From Furfurilactobacillus milii (GTDB taxonomy: Bacteria > Bacillota > Bacilli > Lactobacillales > Lactobacillaceae), in contig NZ_WEZQ01000001.1 in assembly GCF_009864005.1 (NCBI RefSeq), positions 294,099-358,098 of the forward strand: a stretch of DNA of 64,000 bases. The letters are read 5' to 3'. Position 1 is the stretch's first letter, and every line of letters begins with the position of its first letter. Under the pieces are notes generated by a model. The model was not told the origin of the DNA. It saw nothing but the letters and a program-made list of their open reading frames with translations, and made no database searches. The position numbers were made by a program, and so were the translations under genes. Below, in pieces: positions 12,143 to 19,956 of the stretch.

Positions 12143-12197
12143 AGTCCGATTACGAGCCCACTCACCATTGAGTTGGCCCATAATCGGACTTTTTTTA
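12143..12197. terminator. Terminator between purB and the M20 peptidase gene
   Basis: AGTCCGATTA pairs with TAATCGGACT; an inner CCACTCA/TGAGTTGG stem follows, and a T-run ends it. It probably serves both convergent genes. Confidence 0.87.
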
Positions 12198-12206
12198 AAA
12201 TAAGCA

Positions 12207-13358
12207 CTAGTCATCCGCTTTATTTAAAAAGTGCTTCGCTAATTCACGATACACATCGATACTTTGCAAATAGGCACGTTTGGAGACATATTCGTTTGGC
12301 TGATGGGCCTGCTGCGTGATTCCTGGTCCATAAACAATGATGGGGAAATGAGTCTTGGCCTTGACGAACTCTGAGGAGTCGGTTGTGCCGACCATGCCGA
12401 TTACCTGCGGTGCTTTTTCAGTAATTTCTTGAGCAATATCAACGGTTTGGTGGACTAAAAGTGAGTTTTTATCACTTACAACTGGTATCTTGTTGAAGTT
12501 AATGGTGAGGGCAAGATTCATTAATGGCGCTTCATTTAACCGGTTAACAACGTTAGTTAAGAGATCAATAAAAGCAGCGTTATCGAACTCTGGGATAGTC
12601 CGGGCGTTGCCTTGTAATTCGGCGTGGTTGGGGATGGTGTTAACTTGATCGCCGGCGTGGAAAGTGGTCACACTATTGTGAAATTTACCTAAAATAGGAC
12701 TTTCTTCTTGGTGCGATTGCAAGGCTTGCTGTAACGCATTGTAAAAGGTAACCAAGTTGTCCAGTGCGTTAACGCCTAAATCAGGCATCGAACTATGGGA
12801 GGTCTTACCGGTAGATACGACTGTGTAGTCAATTGATCCCTGATTAGCGTACCAAACGTCCTGGGAAGAGGGTTCACTAATCACTAATCCGGACAGATCA
12901 TCTGCGTAGCCTAGTTCGGTCAGTTGTTGAGCACCGTATTCACCAACTTCCTCGCCAACCGTGAATAGCAGTCGCACTTGCCCATTTAGTTTGGTGTGTG
13001 CATCGGCTAATTCGGCTAGCGCAATTGCTTGTGCTGCGACGCCCGCTTTCTGGTCAGCTGTGCCGCGGCCAACGAGATAATCGCCCACAGCAGTTAGTGC
13101 AAACGGAGATGATTGCCATTCCTTTTCATTAGCAGTCACGACGTCCATGTGGCCCGAAAACCCGAGTACTGGTGTATTTTTATCGCCGTAACTCGCAATC
13201 AAATTTGAACGGTCGTTACCATAATCGATTAAGTGCGCAGTAATGCCGTGACCCTTTAGAAAAGATTGTAGGATAAGCGCTACTTCACGTTCGCGACCAT
13301 TCACTGATGGTACGCCAATAAGGTCGGACAGTAGCTGCAATTGTTCTCCTTGCTTCAT
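12207..13358 (-). CDS. M20 family metallopeptidase (ArgE/DapE-like)
   Basis: This 383-aa cytosolic protein is a two-metal amidohydrolase or peptidase of the ArgE/DapE/carboxypeptidase family. The metal and catalytic motifs are GFSGHMDVV (first His and catalytic Asp, about residues 66-74), GRGTADQK (bridging Asp), VGEEVGEYGA (catalytic Glu and metal Glu), ISEPSS (metal ligand) and the C-terminal HQPNEYV (His ligand). A dimerisation lid occupies about 180-290. Lactobacillus relatives are usually annotated as succinyl-diaminopimelate desuccinylase, but the short form may instead be a general dipeptidase or acylase. AGGAGG lies 7 nt before ATG. No pathway neighbours help to choose. Confidence 0.85.
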   Translation of the reverse strand: MKQGEQLQLLSDLIGVPSVNGREREVALILQSFLKGHGITAHLIDYGNDRSNLIASYGDKNTPVLGFSGHMDVVTANEKEWQSSPFALTAVGDYLVGRGTADQKAGVAAQAIALAELADAHTKLNGQVRLLFTVGEEVGEYGAQQLTELGYADDLSGLVISEPSSQDVWYANQGSIDYTVVSTGKTSHSSMPDLGVNALDNLVTFYNALQQALQSHQEESPILGKFHNSVTTFHAGDQVNTIPNHAELQGNARTIPEFDNAAFIDLLTNVVNRLNEAPLMNLALTINFNKIPVVSDKNSLLVHQTVDIAQEITEKAPQVIGMVGTTDSSEFVKAKTHFPIIVYGPGITQQAHQPNEYVSKRAYLQSIDVYRELAKHFLNKADD

Positions 13359-13848
13359 ATTGCTTCCTCCTTACACTCAGTCAGGGCGGTGATTGGATCT
13401 GTTTGGTAACAGCGTAAGTTGGGAAGACAAAACGGTCAATTCTTTGATACCGAATGGCATCGATTTTTGTAATTGGCGGGATTAAATAAGCATGGTTTAA
13501 CAAACAAAGGCTTGCAATTGCTATTTCAAACACTATAATAATATTGTTAATTACTTAAACACAAATAGTAATTTATCGTTTTACTAAACTTGGAAATTAT
13601 TAAAAAGTCAGTTTAAAATAGTTTCCATAAGAAACAGTAAGTGATATACTCACTCTGCTTCGTGCGAAAAATAGATTGTTACGGACGAAATAGCAGATAT
13701 AACGTCAATTGATAAAAATGAATTAATTTACAGTTATTTTGAGTAAATTAAGTTAGAGAATACGCCTTTCTTTGGCGTATAATAGCTAGGTTTATTTTGT
13801 GTCAATCATCGTCACATCTTTGCTTACGAACGAGGAGGAACGTGCCAA
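13359..13848 (+). promoter_or_regulatory. 490-bp upstream region of the ABC exporter operon with three inverted repeats
   Basis: No gene is visible here. GTTTC-N5-GAAAC (13621-13635) is followed by AGTGA-N5-TCACT (13640-13654). Nearer the gene, TACGCC-N7-GGCGTA (13761-13779) runs straight into the -10 sequence TATAAT (13778-13783). The position of the last repeat, over the -35/-10 spacer, is what an operator for a repressor would look like. No clear -35 is present, which would suit a regulated promoter. Confidence 0.45.
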
Positions 13849-15582
13849 ATGCTAAAAATAGCTAGGGGCCGAATTTCATTATGGGCGGTACTCGGGGCCG
13901 TATTTTTTATGATTATTCAGGTCATAGCCAACCTAAACTTGCCCAGTTTAACATCAGACATTGTGAATAACGGGGTGGCAAAGGGTGACATTAGTTACAT
14001 ATGGAAAATCGGTTTTGAAATGATCGGTTTTTCGTTACTGTCAGTGGCGGCCGCAGTGTTGAACGTGTTGTTAGCAGCGCGTTCTTCACAAAAGTTAGGT
14101 CAAAACTTACGGAGTGACATCTATAGCAAAGTAATGAACTTTGCCAATGATGAGTTTAATAAGGTAGAAACTTCATCATTGATCACACGAACAACCAACG
14201 ATGTGGTCCAGATTCAAAACGTTGCCATGATTGCTTTACGAATGATGATTATGGCACCGATTATGCTGATTGGTGCGAGTTTCTTGGCCTATAACAAGAG
14301 CCACCAGTTGTCATGGATTTTCGTGGTGTCGATTCCTGTCTTACTAATTTGTATTGGTTTGATTATGGGCTTAGCGATTCCGCGGTTCCGTGCTATGCAA
14401 ACGAAGACGGACCGTTTGAACCTGGTCTTTCGTGAAGGTCTAACTGGTGTTCGCGTTATTCGGGCTTTCCGTCAGGATCAGTTTGAACAGGATCGTTTTG
14501 AAGCAGCCAACCAGGACTACACGGACAATTCGATTAAGGTTAATACGATCGTGGCGTTTGCCTATCCTGTGATGACGCTGATTATGAGCGCGACAAACGT
14601 TGCCATTGTTTGGTTCGGTGGCAAGCTGATCAGTTCGCAGGCGATGCAAGTCGGGAACATGATTGCCTTCATGACATATGCTATGCAAGTCTTGATGAGC
14701 TTCATGATGCTCGCAATGGTCATGGCCTTTCTGCCTCGTGCGGCCGCTTCGGCAACGCGGATTCAGGAAGTCTTATCACTGGATTCTAGCATTAAGGATC
14801 CAGAACACCCCACTACGCCAGCAACTGGTGAAGCCAAACAACTGGCATTTGATAACGTTGAATTCCGTTACCGCCACGCCGAACAGCCTGCTTTAAGCGG
14901 CATTGACTTTAGTGCTAAGGCTGGCCAAACGGTGGCCATCATCGGTGGTACCGGTTCTGGTAAAACAACGCTGGTTAACCTAATTCCTCGTTTCTTTGAT
15001 GTTGAAAAAGGGAGCGTCAATGTGAATGGCGTTGATGTGCGTCAACAAGACGTTAAGACACTTCATGGTGAAGTCGCGATGGTGCCACAAAAGGCAACAT
15101 TGTTTACTGGTACTATTCGCGACAACATGAAGTTTGGTAAAGAGGACGCGACAGATGATGAAATCTGGCAAGCGTTAGATATTGCCCAATCAACCGACTT
15201 CGTTAAAGAGGAGGGTGGCTTGGACGCCCATGTTGAACAAGGTGGTGCAAACTTCTCTGGTGGTCAACGTCAACGGTTAGCCATTGCCCGTGCATTAGTG
15301 AAGGACGCCAGCACCTATGTGTTTGATGATTCCTTCTCCGCTTTGGACTTTAAGACTGATGCTAAATTGCGTGGTCAACTGCGTCAGGACAAACGGATTC
15401 AACAGAGTATTGTTGTGATTGTTGCACAACGAATTGCCACAGTGGCTGATGCAGACTTGATTCTAGTGCTTGATAACGGGAAGCTAGTCGGTAAGGGCAC
15501 ACACGAAGAATTGCGACAGTCCAACAAAGTTTATCAAGAAATTATGCGGTCTCAGTTACGTGAAGGGGAGGCGGGTCTGTAA
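13849..15582 (+). CDS. Heterodimeric ABC exporter, subunit with degenerate catalytic site (BmrC/LmrC-like)
   Basis: This 577-aa half-transporter has six membrane helices (about 10-300) and a nucleotide-binding domain (about 330-570) with Walker A GGTGSGKTT and signature FSGGQ. The Walker B end reads VFDDS, so the catalytic Glu is Asp, and the switch-loop His is Gln (VAQRIAT). This is the degenerate partner pattern of heterodimeric multidrug exporters such as BmrCD, LmrCD or TM287/288. The partner is the next gene, joined by a TAATG overlap. GAGGAGG precedes ATG 13849. The substrate is unknown; drugs or lipids are plausible. Confidence 0.9.
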   Translation: MLKIARGRISLWAVLGAVFFMIIQVIANLNLPSLTSDIVNNGVAKGDISYIWKIGFEMIGFSLLSVAAAVLNVLLAARSSQKLGQNLRSDIYSKVMNFANDEFNKVETSSLITRTTNDVVQIQNVAMIALRMMIMAPIMLIGASFLAYNKSHQLSWIFVVSIPVLLICIGLIMGLAIPRFRAMQTKTDRLNLVFREGLTGVRVIRAFRQDQFEQDRFEAANQDYTDNSIKVNTIVAFAYPVMTLIMSATNVAIVWFGGKLISSQAMQVGNMIAFMTYAMQVLMSFMMLAMVMAFLPRAAASATRIQEVLSLDSSIKDPEHPTTPATGEAKQLAFDNVEFRYRHAEQPALSGIDFSAKAGQTVAIIGGTGSGKTTLVNLIPRFFDVEKGSVNVNGVDVRQQDVKTLHGEVAMVPQKATLFTGTIRDNMKFGKEDATDDEIWQALDIAQSTDFVKEEGGLDAHVEQGGANFSGGQRQRLAIARALVKDASTYVFDDSFSALDFKTDAKLRGQLRQDKRIQQSIVVIVAQRIATVADADLILVLDNGKLVGKGTHEELRQSNKVYQEIMRSQLREGEAGL

Positions 15583-17486
15583 TGAGTGATAATGCAAAGA
15601 AAACACAGACACCACGACCAACTGGCGGTCACGGACACGGTCCGGGATCAGGCCCTGGTTTAGTTGAAAAGCCTAACAACTTCTTCGGCACGTTTATTCG
15701 ATTAATGAAATACATGTCAGATCGTTGGTTTGGCATGATTATGGTGCTCGTTTTCGCCATCACGGCGGTTGTGTTCCAAATTCGTACACCAAAGATTTTG
15801 GGTCAAGCAACAACCGAAATTTACAAAGGAATTATGACGGGTGTCGCGCATCAAAAGGCCGGCATCGCCATGAGTCACTACCCAATCAACTTCGAAAAAG
15901 TCTTTAATATTATCGTTGTTGTTTTGATTATGTATTTGGCTTCTGCCTTGTTCAACTTCCTGCAACAGTACATTATGACGCGGATCTCTCAGCAGACTGT
16001 GTACAAATTACGGCGTGAGTTTAAAGGCAAGATGCGTTTAGTGCCGATCAAGTATTACGACACGCATAACAACGGGGACATTATGAGTCGTGCGGTCAAC
16101 GATATGGATAATATCGCCAGCACGCTGCAACAGAGTCTGACGCAAGCGATTACCAGTTTGGTCACGTTTGTCGGCACCTTGTGGATGATGTTAACAATTA
16201 GTTGGCAATTAACGCTGATCGCATTGGTAACCATTCCGCTCAGTTTAGTCGTTGTTGGGGTTTTGGCACCGAAGTCACAACGCTACTTTGGTCAGCAGCA
16301 AAAAAGCCTTGGGTTGATCAACAACCAAGTTGAAGAAAACTACTCAGGTCACGAGGTGGTTAAGAGCTTCAATAAGGAAGACGATGCCATCAAGGACTTC
16401 GAAACGCAGAATGAAACGTATTATAAAGCGGCTTGGAAAGCGCAGTTTATTTCCGGAATTATCATGCAGCTGATGATGTTCTTGAACAACATTGGTTACG
16501 TGTTTGTGGCGATTGTTGGTGGGATTCAAGTTGCTAATGGGAATGTCACCCTTGGTAACGTACAGGCCTTCCTTCAATACACGCAGCAATTCTCACAACC
16601 AATTTCGCAGTTGGCAAACTTACTGAATACGATTCAATCAACGATTGCGTCAGCTGAACGGGTCTTTGATGTGCTTGAGGAAGAAGAAATGAAGCAAACA
16701 CAGTCAAACTTGCCTGCGCAGCCTGATGATCCAAACTTGCTGACACTGGATCACGTGCAGTTTGGTTACGATGACGAACTGTTGATGACTGATTACAACT
16801 TAGCTGTTAAGAAGGGTCAACAGGTTGCCATTGTTGGGCCAACCGGTGCTGGGAAGACAACCATTATCAACCTATTGGAACGCTTTTATGACGTTAAGGG
16901 TGGCTCGATTCGTTTGAACGGTACGGATACCCGTGACCTTCAACGTGAAGACTTGCGCTCACACTTTGCGATGGTGCTTCAAGATACTTGGTTGTTTACT
17001 GGCACAATCTGGGATAACTTGAAATACGGGCGTGAAAACGCCACGGACGATGAGATTATGGCTGCCTCTAAGGCCGCTCACGTCGATGAATTTGTTCGTA
17101 AGTTGCCAGAAGGGTACAAAACTGTATTGAATGAGGAAGCGTCGAACATTTCCCAGGGACAACGTCAATTATTAACGATTGCCCGGGCATTTGTAGCGGA
17201 TCCCGAAATTCTGATTCTTGATGAAGCGACGAGTTCCGTTGATACGCGGACTGAAGTTCAAATTCAGCATGCCATGGAACAGTTACTTCAAAATCGAACG
17301 AGTTTCGTTGTTGCGCACCGGTTATCTACAATTAGAAACGCCGATAACATCATTGTTATGAATCATGGTTCTGTTGTTGAAACAGGTAACCATGATGCAT
17401 TGATGGCGGCTAACGGATTTTACGCTGACCTCTACAATAGTCAGTTTGCCGGCAACATCAGCATGAGTGAAGGGGAGGAATCGTAA
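15582..17486 (+). CDS. Heterodimeric ABC exporter, catalytically competent subunit (BmrD/LmrD-like)
   Basis: This 634-aa half-transporter begins with a Gly/His/Pro-rich cytosolic tail of about 30 residues, then six membrane helices (about 50-340) and an ATPase domain. It has Walker A GPTGAGKTT, canonical Walker B ILILDEATS with the catalytic Glu, and the switch His in VVAHRLST. Its signature is ISQGQ rather than LSGGQ, so it completes the degenerate site of its partner while the partner's intact FSGGQ completes the active one. This asymmetry supports a true heterodimer. It overlaps both neighbours by one base (TAATG), so three genes are tightly coupled. Confidence 0.91.
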   Translation: MSDNAKKTQTPRPTGGHGHGPGSGPGLVEKPNNFFGTFIRLMKYMSDRWFGMIMVLVFAITAVVFQIRTPKILGQATTEIYKGIMTGVAHQKAGIAMSHYPINFEKVFNIIVVVLIMYLASALFNFLQQYIMTRISQQTVYKLRREFKGKMRLVPIKYYDTHNNGDIMSRAVNDMDNIASTLQQSLTQAITSLVTFVGTLWMMLTISWQLTLIALVTIPLSLVVVGVLAPKSQRYFGQQQKSLGLINNQVEENYSGHEVVKSFNKEDDAIKDFETQNETYYKAAWKAQFISGIIMQLMMFLNNIGYVFVAIVGGIQVANGNVTLGNVQAFLQYTQQFSQPISQLANLLNTIQSTIASAERVFDVLEEEEMKQTQSNLPAQPDDPNLLTLDHVQFGYDDELLMTDYNLAVKKGQQVAIVGPTGAGKTTIINLLERFYDVKGGSIRLNGTDTRDLQREDLRSHFAMVLQDTWLFTGTIWDNLKYGRENATDDEIMAASKAAHVDEFVRKLPEGYKTVLNEEASNISQGQRQLLTIARAFVADPEILILDEATSSVDTRTEVQIQHAMEQLLQNRTSFVVAHRLSTIRNADNIIVMNHGSVVETGNHDALMAANGFYADLYNSQFAGNISMSEGEES

Positions 17487-18343
17487 TGCAACGAAAGACA
17501 ATATTAGGCATTGTTGCTGCGGCTTCCGTCCTCGCCTTGGCTGGTTGTGGGCGCGCGTCACTGACAACTACGAATGAAACGTATCATCAGGACGGCATGG
17601 TTGCCGCGGTGAAAGGACACACCAACGCTAATAAGGTGACCTATCAAGTTGATGACCACACAAAAGAATCATTAACTGTGCATAATGGGACGTTTGTCAT
17701 TCAGGTACCCACAACGACCAAACGCCAGTCCGTTAAGTTGACCGCTAATGGTTCGCGTAAAACAATCCACGTTTCAGCGGCTAAGGTTTTGACTGATTAT
17801 CAAACCTTGCAAAAGTCGTTCAATCAGGCGCTAACGGGTTCTAAATTAAGCAAAGCTGATCAGGGCAAGGCAATGGCACTGCAAAAGGCTGCGGCAAGTT
17901 TGAAGAAACAACCAACGCCAGCGGCTGCTGCTCAAGTTGGCGCTTTGCAAAAGGATGTTCAGGCAGCAATGACTACGGCCAAACAACAGGCCAAAGATCA
18001 ATTACTGCCCGTTAAAACACCCGCTAATGGGGTTAGCGACGTTGTTTCGACCAAAGACTACCGCATTCGAATGAACGTTCAGAATGGGCAAGTTCTCGGC
18101 GCAACGATGATTGTGCCGACCAAGGCATTTAAGCAAAAGGCTACCCAAAAGCAGTTTGGCACGAGCTTCGCGCTTTTAACAAACGGTGTCGGTGCGGACT
18201 CTAAGAGTGTGATGAAGCAATTTGGCAAGGAAACAAAGAGCGTTAAGAGCGGTTCCAGTTCCATTGATCCAATCTATTCTAAAGGTGTTAAGTTCACGAT
18301 TGGACTATCACCTGCTGATATTTACATTTTTGTCGTCAAGTAA
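17486..18343 (+). CDS. Lipoprotein of unknown function coupled to the ABC exporter
   Basis: This 285-aa protein has a lipoprotein signal peptide: a basic start MQRK, a hydrophobic core, and the lipobox LALAGC with the lipidated Cys at 21. The rest is Ala/Lys/Thr-rich and partly helical (about 120-185), with a C-terminal beta-like region. It should be anchored on the outer face of the membrane. Its start codon overlaps the exporter stop (TAATG) behind GGGGAGGA. By position it could modulate the exporter or handle its substrate, but I recognise no family. A strong terminator follows. Confidence 0.75.
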   Translation: MQRKTILGIVAAASVLALAGCGRASLTTTNETYHQDGMVAAVKGHTNANKVTYQVDDHTKESLTVHNGTFVIQVPTTTKRQSVKLTANGSRKTIHVSAAKVLTDYQTLQKSFNQALTGSKLSKADQGKAMALQKAAASLKKQPTPAAAAQVGALQKDVQAAMTTAKQQAKDQLLPVKTPANGVSDVVSTKDYRIRMNVQNGQVLGATMIVPTKAFKQKATQKQFGTSFALLTNGVGADSKSVMKQFGKETKSVKSGSSSIDPIYSKGVKFTIGLSPADIYIFVVK

Positions 18344-18357
18344 TGTTATTACGGTTC

Positions 18358-18398
18358 AAAAAAATCGCCTTCCCTAAAATTTAGGGAGGGCGATTTTT
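18358..18398 (+). terminator. Rho-independent terminator
   Basis: AAAAATCGCC pairs with GGCGATTTTT and TCCCTAAA with TTTAGGGA, forming a long stem that ends in a T-run. It ends the ABC exporter-lipoprotein operon. Confidence 0.9.
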
Positions 18399-18535
18399 GT
18401 TAAATATTCAGCCAAATTAGACCGCTATCGGACCAAATAATTGTAAATTGACATGTTGTTTTTTAAAGTGATAAGCATAGGCGTGAAGCGCTTTGCTAAC
18501 TTTAGTCAGAAACGGCATTATCAAAATTAGGGCTG

Positions 18536-19219
18536 CTAGGAAAATGTTTTATCCTGACCCAACGCCAATAGATGCGGTTTGCCGTAATAGTAACCTTGGC
18601 GAATATTGATGCCCATTTCGTTGGCAATGTCATCACCGACCTCATCTTCGATGCCTTCAAGCACTAATCGCTGATTGTATTGGCGAGTAATGCTAAGCCA
18701 AGTCTCTAATTCTTCTCGGATGTTGGGTGACATCAATCCCTGCTTAAAGTTTTGCAAGGCAAACTTGACCTCATCAGCATACGGCAGGAGTGCTTTGATG
18801 TTGTTGTAATGATTATCGCCACTATCGACGTCATCTAGACTAAAGTCCATGCCACGATTAGTGAACTGCTGGATTTGCGGAATCAACTCGTCGTTTGTGA
18901 ATGGGACTTTACCAACCCGTTCTGTTAACTCGACGACCACGCGCATGGGGCGCATGCGTTCTTGCGCGTCAATCACTGATTGGGCGATGTCGTCATTCAT
19001 AAGCTGGCGACGATCCAAGTTAACGGATACGGAATGGATCTTTAATGATAAGAGCTTGGTTGAGGCCACGAATAATTCCGTCCAGTTTTGCGGCGTAATA
19101 CTGTCAAAAGACGTTGGAACCCGCCAACCATCTGGCGTGTGCTCTTTTAAGAGCATTTCATAACCAATAATTGAATTGGTGGCGATATTCAATTGAGGTT
19201 GTATAAAGAAACGAAACAT
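18536..19219 (-). CDS. EAL-domain protein, probable c-di-GMP phosphodiesterase
   Basis: This 227-aa stand-alone EAL domain is predicted to hydrolyse c-di-GMP to pGpG in the cytosol. Family positions are kept: IQPQ at the start, E21 in EML (in place of EAL), N67 in VSVNL, the ELTE segment with E97, D129-D130 in DDVDSG, K152 in EVKF, E188 in LEGIED, and Q208 in RQGYYYG. The metal and catalytic residues are therefore present despite EML. The frame is open to 19321, but AAAGGA lies 9 nt before the ATG whose first base is 19219, giving MFRFFIQPQ. It faces away from the exopolysaccharide operon and its upstream region is strongly structured. Confidence 0.87.
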   Translation of the reverse strand: MFRFFIQPQLNIATNSIIGYEMLLKEHTPDGWRVPTSFDSITPQNWTELFVASTKLLSLKIHSVSVNLDRRQLMNDDIAQSVIDAQERMRPMRVVVELTERVGKVPFTNDELIPQIQQFTNRGMDFSLDDVDSGDNHYNNIKALLPYADEVKFALQNFKQGLMSPNIREELETWLSITRQYNQRLVLEGIEDEVGDDIANEMGINIRQGYYYGKPHLLALGQDKTFS

Positions 19220-19283
19220 GCTCATCCATCCTTTGCATTTTATATCAACAAACTGGTTATTACAGTTCTTATGCCATCGTTGC

Positions 19284-19426
19284 GTCGACCAGAGGCGCCG
19301 TTCCCTGAGGACCGGTCTCAACCTCGATTCTGAGCCAAAGTTCGTCTCAGAACTCGTCCCACAGCACTAAATGGTCAAACCCGCACCATTAAGTGCTGTC
19401 GACACGGAACTCTGTCTCTAGTCGAC
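19284..19426. ncRNA. Candidate structured RNA element A (four-way junction)
   Basis: Arms 19284-19304 and 19406-19426 pair over 21 positions: GTCGAC, AGAG and GTTCC with their complements plus two G-U pairs if read on the plus strand. They enclose three hairpins: TGAG/CTCA (19306-19320), TTCTGAG/CTCAGAA (19328-19352), and a 15-position stem with one mismatch, ACAGCACT...AGTGCTGT (19361-19399). The G-U pairs favour the plus strand, but on the minus strand this lies in the leader of the EAL gene. No protein is convincing here. It may be a dispersed lactobacillus non-coding repeat. Confidence 0.5.
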
Positions 19427-19520
19427 TCAACTCATATTACCGTAGAAACAAATTGTATTTTTTTGAACAAGCTTATTTCTAATTAAAGGCAGTCTGAGTT
19501 TGTAATGTAATCCGAAGGGC

Positions 19521-19650
19521 GTCAACAAGGAAACCAAGGCGTGAAGGGGGCTGTAATCAGGTGGTTTTCCTGATGTACAGCACTGGGACGGTCGCGAAGA
19601 CTCGGGCTTTGAGGCTTGAACCGCTCCCACGCCGGTGTTTCCGTGTTGAC
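19521..19650. ncRNA. Candidate structured RNA element B (three-way junction)
   Basis: The outer stem pairs 19521-19543 with 19628-19650: GTCAACA, GGAAAC and GGCGTG match in perfect register, broken only by one A-G mismatch and a symmetrical 3x3 loop with tandem A-G. Inside are two hairpins: GCTGTA/TACAGC plus TCAGG/CCTGA (19550-19581), and GGGACGGT/ACCG-TCCC capped by AAG-CTC/GAG-CTT (19585-19628). The mismatches on the plus strand are mostly A-G, as in RNA non-canonical pairs. It sits about 300 bp before the exopolysaccharide operon. An overlapping 67-aa minus-strand frame is probably not a gene. Confidence 0.55.
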
Positions 19651-19745
19651 AACCGAAGGCGACCTTTATCGCAAATACAAGTACTACATATTATGACTCA
19701 AGTTAGTGATGAAAAGACAAACTTGAGTTAATTATGGTGAACTAC

Positions 19746-19808
19746 TTGACCTATGGTACAGTTGCTGGTTAACTGTGGTCAAGCGTTAAGAATCGTTGAT
19801 TTAATCAA
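19746..19808 (+). promoter_or_regulatory. Possible promoter/operator region of the exopolysaccharide operon
   Basis: TTGACC (19746-19751) is followed after 17 bp by TTAACT (19769-19774). An inverted repeat ACAGTT-N7-AACTGT (19758-19776) covers the -10, and a second palindrome TTGATT-T-AATCAA lies at 19796-19808. The rest of the 737-bp gap between the EAL gene and the flavoprotein gene holds the two structured elements and nothing else I can assign. Confidence 0.4.
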
Positions 19809-19956
19809 GCTTGTCGATGTTTTTGCGACTTAAAAAACGAGCTATAAAACATTTTATAAAGTTAATTTTAAGGTAAGCCGATTATGATGGCCGTATTACC
19901 GTAGTTTTCTTTATGAGAGTCATAAGCTATTAATTAAATTTTGGGGATGAACTTTC

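Noticed and set aside
19427..19630. 67-codon minus-strand frame, candidate small Cys/Ser-rich protein
   Set aside because: It lies across the structured element B, its codons follow the hairpin arms, and it has no convincing ribosome binding site. The base pairing explains the sequence better than a protein does.
19220..19956. c-di-GMP (GEMM) riboswitch controlling the exopolysaccharide operon
   Set aside because: I looked for the conserved GEMM core and tetraloop-receptor sequence and found neither. The folds of elements A and B differ from both known c-di-GMP classes.
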